The notes beneath the pieces are model-generated. The model did not search any database, was not told where the DNA came from, and was given only the letters and a program-made list of their open reading frames with translations. Both the position numbers and the translations under genes were made by a program. A stretch of 64,000 nucleotides of DNA from Antedon mediterranea (lineage: Eukaryota; Echinodermata; Crinoidea; Comatulida; Antedonidae): assembly GCF_964355755.1 (NCBI RefSeq), contig NC_092677.1:9260601-9324600 (forward strand), written 5' to 3'. Shown in pieces: positions 50,484 to 61,326 of the stretch; the stretch's first letter is position 1; every line of letters starts with the position of its first letter.

Positions 50484-51165
50484 TTAACTTGTGTGTACTA
50501 GTGTATATATCCCATAGATGAACTTGTGTGTATACTTGTGTATATCCCATAAATGAACTTGTGTGTATACTTGTGTATATCCCATAAATGAACTTGTGTG
50601 TATACTTGTGTATATCCCATAGATGAACTTGTTGTATACTTGTGTATATCCCATAGATGAACTTGTGTGTACTACTGTATATCCCATAGATGAACTTGTG
50701 TGTACTAGTGTATATCCCATAAATGAACTTGTGTGTACTAGTGTACAGTATATACCATAGATTAACTTGTGTGTACTAGTGTATATACCATAGATTAACT
50801 TGTGTGTACTAGTGTATATCCCATAGATGAACTTGTGTGTACTAGTGTATATCCCATAGATGAACTTGTGTGTACTAGTGTATATCCCATAGATTAACTT
50901 GTGTGTACTAGTGTATATCCCATAGATGAACTTGTGTGTACTAGTGTATATCCCATAGATGAACTTGTGTGTACTAGTGTATATCCCATAGATGAACTTG
51001 TGTGTACTAGTGTATATCCCATAGATGAACTTGTGTGTACTAGTGTATATCCCATAGATGAACTTGTGTGTACTAGTGTATATCCCATAGATGAACTTGT
51101 GTTTACTGTATATCCCATAGATGAACTTGTGTGTACTAGTGTATATCCTATACAATACAATTTTC
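50484..51165. repeat. 33-bp minisatellite, about 20 copies
   Basis: Unit CCCATAGATGAACTTGTGTG plus TACTAGTGTATAT. Copies vary at GATGAAC/GATTAAC/AATGAAC, and a few are 31-32 bases. Since 33 is divisible by three and the unit lacks stops in several frames, long spurious ORFs arise on both strands. Confidence 0.93.
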
Positions 51166-51968
51166 ATATTTGATATTACTTCCCACGCTCTATTTCTTTG
51201 TGGATGCCCTATTGTCTTTCTTTTATTGCCAACACTACTAGAAATCTTAGATAGTCTGCGGATAACAGTACAGTATCACATCATGAATTCAACTGTATAC
51301 ATTAGTTAATACTGTACTATAGTACAAAATACACAATATTTTTTTTATTGGTTAGGTTTATTATATTAAAAGAAATTCCATTGCATTATAAACAAAACTG
51401 GCCCATGATTATATATCCAATTAAATTTCTTGTTTCTTATTATTGTTTACATTTTTAGCTGAGAAAAGCTAGCATTTATTTCATTCACACAACTCCATAA
51501 TCAATTTTACTTCCATAGTATAGAAAAAGATTGCCAGTGACGCTGGGTACTGTCAGATAGGTATTTGGTACCTTTTGCAACTTAAAAATAATAACAGAAA
51601 TAAGTACAGAAACACAACATTAATGAGACACATGTATAACAGCACCAGTTTACTATATCTCAATCACAAATCTGCTACCAATGGCTGGTTAGTAGAATTC
51701 GTCTTCTTCACACTTTGGATGAATATTAAACATTTTCAACCTGGAATAACCTTCATAGCACAATATTGACTACAAAAACAATGATTGACTATTTACACTG
51801 AATCTCATGAGCGTCTCTGTGTATCCATCTCTACATAGAGTTGCATATATACAGTAGGTGTACAAAATATTGATAGTAGACTAATTGCACAAGTTTCCAT
51901 GATAATGCAAACATTTTAACCTCTTCTGGGAGGAGCTGTTGTCTAGATTTGTATCACTAATCACGCAT

Positions 51969-52097
51969 AAAGCTCTGTCTACACTATAAAACTTTGTGAT
52001 ATGCCCATATATGGGCATGATGATGTCATATCACTACTACCATATTTAGGTACATCACACTTTTTTGTCACATAAAGATAGTGTAGACAGAGCTTTA
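51969..52097. mobile_element. hairpin MITE, CTCTGTCTACACTATC family (copy 6)
   Basis: AAAGCTCTGTCTACACTAT to ATAGTGTAGACAGAGCTTTA, ending 17 bases from the EMC8/9 stop codon, so it would lie in that gene's 3' UTR. Confidence 0.8.
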
Positions 52098-52113
52098 GTT
52101 GATGTTTGTTCTA

Positions 52114-55100
52114 TTATACTGATGAAGCAACCATTTTGTTCACTTCTGGATTTAGCCAGTCTTGTGTTATATCATCTAAGTGACAGTCAAAATCTTGTAA
52201 GGATAAATAGGCTTTTGATCTTAAAAGACTAGATGTAACAGCTAGACAGGAATCTCCTTCAAGTTCCACACTGTTAAAAAAATAAACAAGATATTTGGCC
52301 TTAAACATTGTGTCTCCATTTTGAGAGACCATTATTCACTAATTTTAAAATACTGTATACTATACTACTGCAGAGCAATGTTCAATAGTTTTGCAGTTGG
52401 TTTGTGGATTTAAAAGCATTATAGTGATAGTGTTCCTACCTGTCCCTTGCTTTCTTCTTCCATTCATTGTTCACCGCTGTATACAGATCAAACACTGGCT
52501 CTTCACAATCCATAGATAGTCTACTGTTATCCATCTAAAAAAACAACACAACCTACATTACAGTGAGCAGTGTGTTGATTTCATTTTTTTTCCAGTCAGA
52601 TATTACCTTGTTTGAAGGGACTGCTGGATTTAGATTTTTCAATTGTAAAGCCCAACCACAGACACCCCTCAAACTAATTTGTTGAACATTTAAATGCAAT
52701 AAGATAAATTAGCTTCAACACTTCATGTCACAATTTTGAGTTCACTCACTCTCAAACCAATATCATAATAAATCCTAGATCCCCCAATACTCTTACTATA
52801 GCTATCTTGCAGAAATGTCTAATACCCTTTTCACAAACAGTAACAAGTTGTAACCAGGTTTGCAAAGTGTGAACACAATTTTCTGGAGATTTCACTAGGG
52901 ACCCTTGTGAAATGTCTGGACACAAACACACTGATGAGAGGCCTGTTTTTGTTCAAATAGCTCTCAACCATGATGTATTCATGTATAAAAAGTGTAATAA
53001 ATCAGGAGATCAAACCTGTTTACAAATTGTTATAAATTGCAACAATTTATGCAGATGTAAAAAAGCTACAAGTTTCTTATTCAACTAGTAAACTAGTTTA
53101 CAATGTCTGGTTGTGTAACTGTATTGAAGATTGAATCAGGAGAAATACACTTACCATAAACAGGCAAGCACCATTACAATTTGTATGCACCTTATCTGCA
53201 ATTCTTGTTGCCACTCCATTTGGTCTATAAGAAAAAACATTTGAATATTTAGGTTATGGAAAATTTTTTGATTTGTATTAAAAAAAAAAAAAGAAACAGG
53301 GCCATGGACGGCCAGCTTGAGGCAGACAAGGCGCTTGCCTCATCTGAAATTTTCCCTAATTCCCCAGCACAGATCGTCATATTTTATGTTAATAATTATA
53401 TTTAAAGCCTCGTCTGTTTTTAACTTTTCGCTCTGGCCACCTTGAGAAATAGAAGTTCTTACTTGTTATCATCAACTCTTTCATTTGCCTGATAGTATCC
53501 TGCTATAACTAGTCCATTCATATTACAGTACTCATCTATCTGTAATATAACAATTGATTTATTATTGTGTTTTTTGTCATTGATTTGGGTTTGCTTCTCT
53601 CCTCACTGTTTCTATTCAAGACAAGAGTGCGGTAATAATAGACCTGGGTGGTGAGGCAATCTAGGTCCTGAGGGTTCAAGGGTGCATCCCTTTGACCATT
53701 GGTGAAGGGTGCATCCCTTTGACCATTGGTGACATATATGTTTTTAATAATAGCATAGCATAGAAAGAAAGAAAAATTGTGATTAGTTAAAATTCTTGCG
53801 TAATATAATTTTCATATACAATATAAAACCCAATTCTATCGAACTGAATGGCTCGATGGTGTAAATGATGAGGCTATATGGGGTGGGGGGGGGGGTGTTG
53901 TGACTCTCTGCTTGACAATTTTTTCATCATTTGCCTAGACTAGAAGGATGGGTTTATGAGGGTCAATTAGCGATGTTTATGTTCGTGTGAGGACCAATCA
54001 CAACGTAGTTGATGTCAATTCTCTATTTTAATAATAAATGGCATGTGTTGTTAATTAGTCTTGACAAAGAAATGAAAATATTTCTTTTTGGCCGTTTCCA
54101 GCAGCTTGTAAGAGGGACCAGTTGTAAATGTATACAGTATTCTTTAAATAATTCTTATTGTGCGGATCGAGGTGACACTGACAGTGATGGTATAACAAAT
54201 TAAATTATTTATACTTAACACGTTCACTGCCACGGCGTATTTATACGTCAAAAATTGCGTGTCGCTACTTGCCAAGACGTAATACTACGTCAAAATCGTA
54301 GCACTTTTGTATTGTATGTAGAATCGCTGGCAGTGGTGATTGGAACAGGAATTATCGCATGGCAGTTTATGAATGATGTACGTAAACGATAATCTAAAAA
54401 TAAATGTCATATGTTTGTTTGTGTTTATTCCCTCATGCATTGAATATGGTTGATACGATGGCGCCCTCACACTCAATATAATCATCTCAAACATGTCATA
54501 AATTGCGCTAATAGTAAATAAAAATAATAAAGGATGAAATGATTCAGTGTGGTTTACTGTTTTTATCTCTCGATGATAGGTTTGACCGATTTTAGCGCGG
54601 AAAATCCCCGACGTATATTTACGTTCCTGGCAAAGTCAATAAAATTGTTGGACCATTGCCAGTGACGTATTTATACGTCTCAACGGTTTTTCCCGCCATC
54701 GTATTTTGAATGACATCATGATAGTCTGTGACCAGATGTTACACTTTCAAACTGTAATTTAATATGTAAACGGGACTTGGCACTGGGACAGAAATTACGG
54801 AAAATGCCTTGGCAGTCAATGTGTTAAAAGAATAAATATTTGTTTATTTCAAAAATTAAAAAAAAGAGGGACCGATCCAAAAAGAGTATACGTAATTAGA
54901 AATATGTCATGATACACAATTCTAGATTTGTATTTGACTAGCCTTTAGACTTAGGCCTATAAGATCACTTCCTCTATACAAACCTCAATGTAGAAACAAA
55001 TCAATTTGATCTCTTACCCGTAGTAACGCTATCTCAAGCATAGGGGCTAGCCCAAGACATTGATGAAACAACGGTACACAGTCGGCAAAATACACATTTT

Positions 55101-55224
55101 TTGCATTTAGTTTCTTTTTATCTGCTAACAATACCCCATTCACTGCACTATGGGGATATTTAGCAGCATGTAGAGCAAGTTTAACGTATGCTTTCACGTC
55201 AACTTTTACATGCAAGTCAGCCAT
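52114..55224 (-). CDS. EMC8: ER membrane protein complex subunit 8/9
   Basis: Subunit of the EMC, which inserts tail-anchored and multipass proteins into the ER membrane; EMC8/9 is a cytosolic MPN-like subunit lacking metalloprotease activity. Five exons on the minus strand: 55224-55018, 53539-53463, 53224-53155, 52534-52440, 52270-52114, all GT-AG and in phase, 201 aa (human paralogues about 208-210). Family landmarks: ALHAAKYPHSAVNGVLL near the N terminus, PLFHQCLGLAPMLEIAL, VIAGYYQANERV in exon 2, and a C terminus with DFDCHLDDITQDWLNPEVNK. Start chosen at MADLHVKV because it aligns with the family start; an in-frame ATG 32 codons upstream (55320) gives an unlikely extension. A single EMC8/9 gene predates the vertebrate duplication, so EMC8 versus EMC9 is not meaningful here. 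Confidence 0.93.
54219..54823. mobile_element. piggyBac-like MITE in EMC8/9 intron 1
   Basis: TTAA (54215-54218) then CACGTTCACTGCCACGG; right end CCTTGGCAGTCAATGTG then TTAA (54824-54827). Internal GACGTATTTATACGTC palindromes are repeated. 605 bases, no transposase. TTAA plus CAC..TGCCA-type ends are characteristic of piggyBac derivatives. Confidence 0.82.
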
Positions 55225-56245
55225 CGTGTTTAAATTGACCCGAATTTGACCCAGAAAGAACTTTATTTTTGAAAGATGAAAATTCACACAAAGAGTAGAA
55301 ACAAACAGTAATTGCAGCACAGTCTCTGTTTATTGCATTTTTATAGAAAGAAACTGGTCAAAATACACTATTTAACAGATCACTTGTTCAGAAAAAAAAT
55401 TAGCTAAAAATGTTGGTACTACTGTACTACGAATCAACACTAATCTAATGTTTGTTAAAAAAACAACTAAAATAGAAATGCGATTACTGCTATATTTGGA
55501 ACTTCATATATTTTATTTTTGTATTTCAAAATTAATTTATATTATATGAACAAATTGATAATAATGCTCACCATACACTGCAAAACAAGCTTATCTAAAA
55601 ATGTATTTTTCTTTTCATGTTTTATTATTATGTTTTATAATATTAATCATAATAATAGTAGTTATATTTTATTATCTTTTGTATTATGTATGTACATCAT
55701 CTGTATATTATATACTGAATTTTATTAATCATAATCATATTATATATATTCAACTTCAACAGTTTATCTATATATTCATGTAAATAAAGTCAATTAGAAT
55801 AATTATACAATGAAGAATCAAAATATATTTAATGAATACAAGCACAACATTTAAAAAGGAACAAACACGTAATATAATACTGTATTTAAAAAATCAAACA
55901 AAGTTTTTCTTCTTTGACTTAGTAAAAGCCAAGTAAGGAACAGAAAGAGCACACAATTATTCCATGCGTAGTACATTTAAAATAAAAGCATTCCTTCGCA
56001 AGGAAATAATATCTATAGCACATCTAACTTCTCTTTGGTAATCTTATCTGTTACATTAGGTTCTCCATGGAATGTTTCATGGTTTTTTCACTATACTGTA
56101 GATAATAATGCATTTCTCTAGTACCATTTAAGAATACCATACTAAAAACAAGCATAAACTCTAGTACTGTAAATAAACAATAAACACATCGAAAAGTAAC
56201 TTTATATCATTAGAGCCACTACATCATGCATAAGCCAACTACTCA
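55225..56245. other. AT-rich intergenic, EMC8/9 promoter side
   Basis: No coding exon or clear mobile element seen. It should contain the EMC8/9 5' UTR and promoter and the 3' flank of SLC52A. Confidence 0.5.
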
Positions 56246-57010
56246 ATTTGTGGTAAAGGTCATGGATTGGTTACTCTCCCCAAGCTTAGTACAGCACTTC
56301 AACACAACACACTTTATAAAACTCTTTAAAGACATTTAATAGATTGACCAATGGGAACATGATAACGGCACCAACAAAAGACCCAATTTGTATTAAAGGT
56401 GACAGATATTGGTTACACCCAAAGTGTATGGTTAGTACAGCACTTCTTCAACACATATCACACTTTATAAAACTCTTCCAAGACATTAAAAACATTGACC
56501 GATGGGAACATGATAACGGCACCAACAAAAGAGTAGACCCAATTTGTATTAAAGGTGACAGATATTGGTTACACCCAAAGTGTATGGTTAGTACAGCACT
56601 TTTTCAACACATATCACACTTTATAAAACTCTTCAAAGACATTAAAAACATTGACCAATGGGAACATGATAACGGCACCAATGAAAGACCCAATTTGTAT
56701 TAAAGGTGACAGATATTGGTTACACCCAAAGTGTATGGTTAGTACAGCACTTTTTCAACACATATCACACTTTATAAAACTCTTCAAAGACATTAAAAAC
56801 ATTGACCAATGGGAACATGATAAAAACGGCACCAATGAAAGACCCAATTTGTATTAAAGGTGACAGATATTGGTTACACCCAAAGTGAATGGTTAGTACA
56901 GTACCTCTTCTACACACACATCCACTCCTTCACATGGGTCTTTATAATACTCTTCAAAGACATTAAAAACATTGACCAATGGGAACATGATAACGGCACC
57001 AACAAAAGAC
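56246..57010. repeat. tandem duplication of the SLC52A 3' end, about 151-167 bp, five copies
   Basis: GACCCAATTTGT recurs at 56380, 56536, 56687, 56841 and 57008. The rightmost copy is part of the functional last exon (minus strand: TQIGSFVGAVIMFPLV). The others lie beyond the stop codon at 56893 and repeat the coding piece plus 3' flank. Copies 2-4 are nearly identical (a few substitutions and 3-5-base indels); the leftmost is more diverged. Confidence 0.9.
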
Positions 57011-58599
57011 CCAATTTGTGTTACTATGCCAAACCACAGCAGCAGGCGGCGGTTGTTAGGTTGACTGCGCATGATACCTCCTATTGTCGCCTTGACATAA
57101 GAGGATAATCCAGCCACTGACATCCAGGCCAAGATCTAGAAGGCAACAATATTGTAAGTTGTTTTTAAATTGGTTTATGAAATAAATAATTATGATGTTC
57201 AGTTCGATTTAGACAACAACATATTTTGTTAAAAGAATAAATGTAATACAGTATTTTGAATTTCTACCATGTTTTGTTACACCAAATAATGAAATTAATC
57301 AACTTGTTATTTTTAAAAAAGACAGAAGCTCACCACGAATACATCACCAGCAGCAGAGAATTGAAGGGGAGGCGTAGGACTCATGGCTGCCGTCAACATA
57401 CAGTAGGATCCTGCTAATGTGCATAGGAATGTTAGTACTGAAACCAGTGTGATACTTGAATACAACTTAAAGGAGACTGTCAGGTACACAATTGGCATAA
57501 CAATGTTGTCCAGAGCAGCTGCTAAATGGAAGGTCTGCATGCTATAAGGACCACAGGAGTAGGTCTGCACTGATGGCAGTATGGAGTTGGTAAGGGCATT
57601 GATCCATCCAAGAAGAACAAGCAGATAGATGACACGTCTTCTGCCAAGGAGTCCAAATGGTAGATTAAGACTTTTGATTTTGATGTCATCTGAATCTACA
57701 TTCTTATTTTCTTCAGTGTTTTCATCAGAATCTTTGTTAGACATCAATGAAGTATCTTGCTCTCTAACTTCACCATCTTCAGTATCTCTTTTCCCATTAC
57801 TCTTCAGCATATATGTACTGGTTGAAACATCCTCTACCTCTTGTGCTTTGTTCTTTATCTTTGAACGTTCTTTCTTGGCAACAGGTAGAAAATTCAATAG
57901 AACAAATGACGTACTACTAATAAATGTCATGACAAATAAAAATCCAAAAAACACTTCTGATGAAAATCTTCCTTTAGGATAAACAACCTCCCAGTCCCGG
58001 CATTGCAGCTCTACTGTGCTATTGCCTTCCATAGTTATATTTGTATATACATCTGATACTGGCACACATTTTGGTTGTTCACCAACACCTTGAATTAGGG
58101 TGACTATACTCGGTAAGAGGGCACTAAAGCCCTCTCCTATGAAATAGTACATCAGATACTTTCCCGGGAATCTTGATATAAATGGTAAATATGTCACAGG
58201 TGTTGTGCAAGCGATGGTGGAAAATAAAAATGTTAAAATCAGCATAATTGTGCTGTGCTCCATATTATCAACTTTCCAATATGTTGTTACATCCCAGAAA
58301 AATATCATCAAGAATGTTGATAATGAGGCCAGTGATATTAAAATGTAAATAACTGGAATTTCAAGTTTTTTATTCTTCGGCGCCCAATAAGTTGCAATTG
58401 TGAATAGGAACGGTCCAAGGTTTCCAGCCTGTGTGATGACAATCAGGTAAGAGCCCAACGTGTAACCTTCAGGTACACCAGACGCTACAAGAAGAGGTAA
58501 TTCTACCCATAATGCATTGATGGCTAACCATGTTCCAGAGCCAAACAACATAACAAGGAACAATACAGGCCAAGAAAAGCTATCTGGTTTTTCCTCCAT
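56893..58599 (-). CDS. SLC52A3: solute carrier family 52 riboflavin transporter
   Basis: Plasma-membrane riboflavin (vitamin B2) carrier with about 11 membrane segments. Two coding exons on the minus strand: 58599-57334 (422 codons) and 57135-56893 (80 codons plus stop), phase 0, 502 aa (human SLC52A3 469). Landmarks: GSGTWLAINALWVELPLLV in segment 1, PEGYTLGSYLIVITQAGNLGP, TTPVTYLPFISRFP, a long acidic cytosolic loop (about residues 245-305), NALTNSILPSVQTYSCGPY, and the terminal SYVKATIGGIMR..GAVIMFPLVNVF. An acceptor-like TTTTAG just upstream of the start implies a 5' UTR intron. SLC52A1, A2 and A3 are vertebrate paralogues, so the symbol marks the closest type only. The 3' end of the gene has been tandemly duplicated downstream. 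Confidence 0.94.
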
Positions 58600-59151
58600 C
58601 TTTTCTGGTTAATCTTTTATGTTTCTAAAAGACAAAACAAAATCAATAATCACTAAAGTAAAGATTTTTTCCATTTCAGGTTCAATATTAATCTAGGAAG
58701 AATAGAGTCGGAAATTGTTTAAATAAAGAAAAAATTAGTGCAAGTCGAAATACAATCTACAGTGTAGGTGGGTTATTGGATGTGCGGTTCAAACAGTGGT
58801 AGTAAAATTGAGGCCAATGCTAATGCACTTTCACACCTAGGTGAGAATACAATAAAAAATACAGTAAAATAACCTCAATCAGTAAGTAGATTGAAGTCAG
58901 GTGCAAAGTTGCATTAGCCCCGATTTATTTGTTAAATTTTATTTGTGATTGACCTTTCAAATAATGAATGAGATCTAATTCTAAGCATTAGTTACAACAA
59001 ATTTGGAGTCAAAATACAACACAGGTGAGAAACGGATATAGCGCCCCTAATACTACCATACTACTATACTAGGACTAGTAGGCTAATTCCTCTCTCTATC
59101 GAGACCTCATGTGATGTATACTACTCTACTACTCTAGATAGAGGCTTTCTA

Positions 59152-60728
59152 GGCGCTACTGCAGTTTCGCACCACACCGTTATATCTTCGATTTCTTACC
59201 TAAACTTTCGTTTTTTACACTCACAACATAATATTATGTAACATGTTTATACGATTCGACCACTTACTAAGTAATTTTTTTTAAATAACAATACTTTTCA
59301 AAACATTTTAAACAATACTGAACTCGCTGTCCAACACACTGCGAAATGTTCGCCATCTTATATTTATCACTTAATTGCCAGAATTTATGCTTCATTTTAC
59401 CCCAAAAATTGTAGAAACTATAGAGGGCAGTGTTATAAAATCCGATTCAGAGCCATATATATAAAGAGTTACGACATTGGATTTAAGTCACGTGATATGC
59501 AGATCAATTTGTGTCAAACTTGTCTCCGTTAATGCATGTAAAGTATAGGAGCAAGAAATTACTTTAAACTTTTTCTTATATTAAAAAAAATGTAATTGCA
59601 CATTTTACGGTGGAATATCGACGTGCACAGCGTACAGAACCACCAAAGAATATTGCGCGCGCGTACGCTAGTACATTATAACGTTCGATTGATTGATTTT
59701 GGAACAAAACATCCCATAACTACGTCCCATTAATAACAATTATGTAATATTTTCAATTCATAATGCATGCTTTGATGACTAAATAAAATAATAAAGTGTC
59801 GTGGATATATTTGTTAATATATTGAATAGGTATGAACAATATTAAAATAATAAAGGCAAATTATTACAAATGAAATGATGAACGAGTCTCTGAAAGTTTG
59901 TGTCAAAAACACACAGAGAGCCATATACTGTATAAAAAGAGGGGTGAATTTGTGTGTTTTTTGTATTGGTTCATGCTTTGATGTATCCTGACTTGCATGT
60001 AGGCCCTAGCATTTATTCTTTTGTTATTATAGACACAATATATATATGTTACCAAATTAATACCATTAATAACTTTATTTACTAAAATAAAAACGGAATC
60101 TAAGCGTTATTTCATTGACAACAAAATCTAAAAATAATGCATGGAACTACAGGAAACGCTATACAAAAGAGACGCGCGCGCCCTCAGCGTGCGAATTCTT
60201 TGACACAAAAATGGCTTCTAATTTTCAATGTCGTAACTCTTTATATATATGGCTCTGATCCGATTACACATATAGGCCTAGGCCTATTTAGTTTTGAAAA
60301 ACAAGAAATGTTTTCAGCTGGCGAAATAATAAAGGTTAAATTAATATTTCATTATTATTAGTATTATTATTCATATTAATGGTTCCTATCAATGTTTTAT
60401 GTACGGACTCATATCGTCGCCGTTTTGATATGTACAGCTGGTTCTTTATAAAAACCACTCTTTGCAGTTTAAAAATAAAAACAGAAAATAAAACATACAT
60501 TGATTTCTGGCAATTTTCTGATTCTAAAATGGCCACAGTTCGATCGAAGTATTCGCGAAAAAAAGAGCTGTTTTGAAAGGCATTTTTTGTTATGTTAAAG
60601 GTAATTAACGGTGGCTAAATCATGGGAACATGTTACATAATGGCCCAAAATTGTATGATGTGGGTGTGAGAAAAAAATTAAGCGAGAAATCGAAGATAAA
60701 CAGTGTGGTGCGAAACTGCAGTAGCGCC
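59152..60728. mobile_element. Mutator-like (long-TIR, 9-bp TSD) non-autonomous element
   Basis: Ends GGCGCTACTGCAGTTTCGCA and its complement TGCGAAACTGCAGTAGCGCC, flanked by the 9-bp duplication GGCTTTCTA (59143-59151 and 60729-60737). The inverted arms extend, diverging, for several hundred bases: AGAGCCATATATATAAAGAG at 59458 and its complement near 60236-60255 also pair. Length 1577. No transposase frame. A 9-bp duplication with long TIRs is the signature of Mutator-like elements. Confidence 0.85.
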
Positions 60729-60744
60729 GGCTTTCTATAAACTA

Positions 60745-60960
60745 GACTCTACCTGACTAAGCTAGCCAGCCAGGGTATCTGACTAAGCTAGCCAGCCAGG
60801 GCCTAGGTAAAGCCTGCTATACCTAACTAGCTAGGCCCTCTAGTAGGCTAGCCTAGCTAGCTAGGCCTAACCCTAAGTAAGCCTAGGCCTAGGCTAGCTA
60901 GAAAAGGTTAGGCCTAGTTTATAGTACTACTACTCTAGCTAGGCCTAGCCTAGAAAATGC
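60745..60960. repeat. CTAG/AGGCCTAG-rich tract
   Basis: Irregular CTAGCTAGGCC words including a direct repeat of CTGACTAAGCTAGCCAGCCA, like the tract in KIF15 intron 1. Confidence 0.7.
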
Positions 60961-61326
60961 TTTAAAAATTGAACTTCCAATACATCTCTAGGTTTATATA
61001 ATAACTTACAATATATGGTTTCCTTAATTATTAATTCATTATAAAATATATTTGAACAAAAACTTTGTGAATCATTTTCTTCGATACTAATACACCACAT
61101 AAACTTTTATGCCGTGCTCAACCATGCATAACAAATCAAGTTCTGCTGCTGGCTGCTTCATGCTCAGAAATCGTGGACCATATCTTCGATGCGTTTCGCG
61201 CGTCAAAAAAAAAAAGAAAATGAAATTGCTTGAAATAAAAAGTTAGATACTGTAAATTTCATTAACATTACAACTACAATATTTATTTGTTTTTACTATA
61301 TTTTGAAATATTTACATCGTTTTGGT

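Larger units (their letters stand above)
49172..52113. other. intergenic between KIF15 and EMC8/9 (convergent 3' ends)
   Basis: KIF15 3' UTR with AATAAA at 49171-49176 and 49293-49298, a TTAA MITE (50031-50376), the 33-bp minisatellite (50484-51165), and a hairpin MITE (51969-52097) immediately beyond the EMC8/9 stop. No coding exon was seen. Confidence 0.65.

Noticed and set aside
50484-51167. 227-codon minus-strand ORF and overlapping ORFs on both strands
   Set aside because: They come entirely from the 33-bp minisatellite; no start context, introns or family similarity.
56344-56857. Plus-strand ORFs with repeated HPKCMVSTALFQHISHF-type peptides
   Set aside because: Antisense shadow of the duplicated SLC52A 3' end; the real coding strand is minus.
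57629-57982. 117-codon plus-strand ORF
   Set aside because: Lies wholly antisense to the well-supported SLC52A exon.
60137-60576. Plus-strand ORFs of 65-74 codons
   Set aside because: Fall inside the long-TIR element arms and lack any transposase or other recognisable motif.
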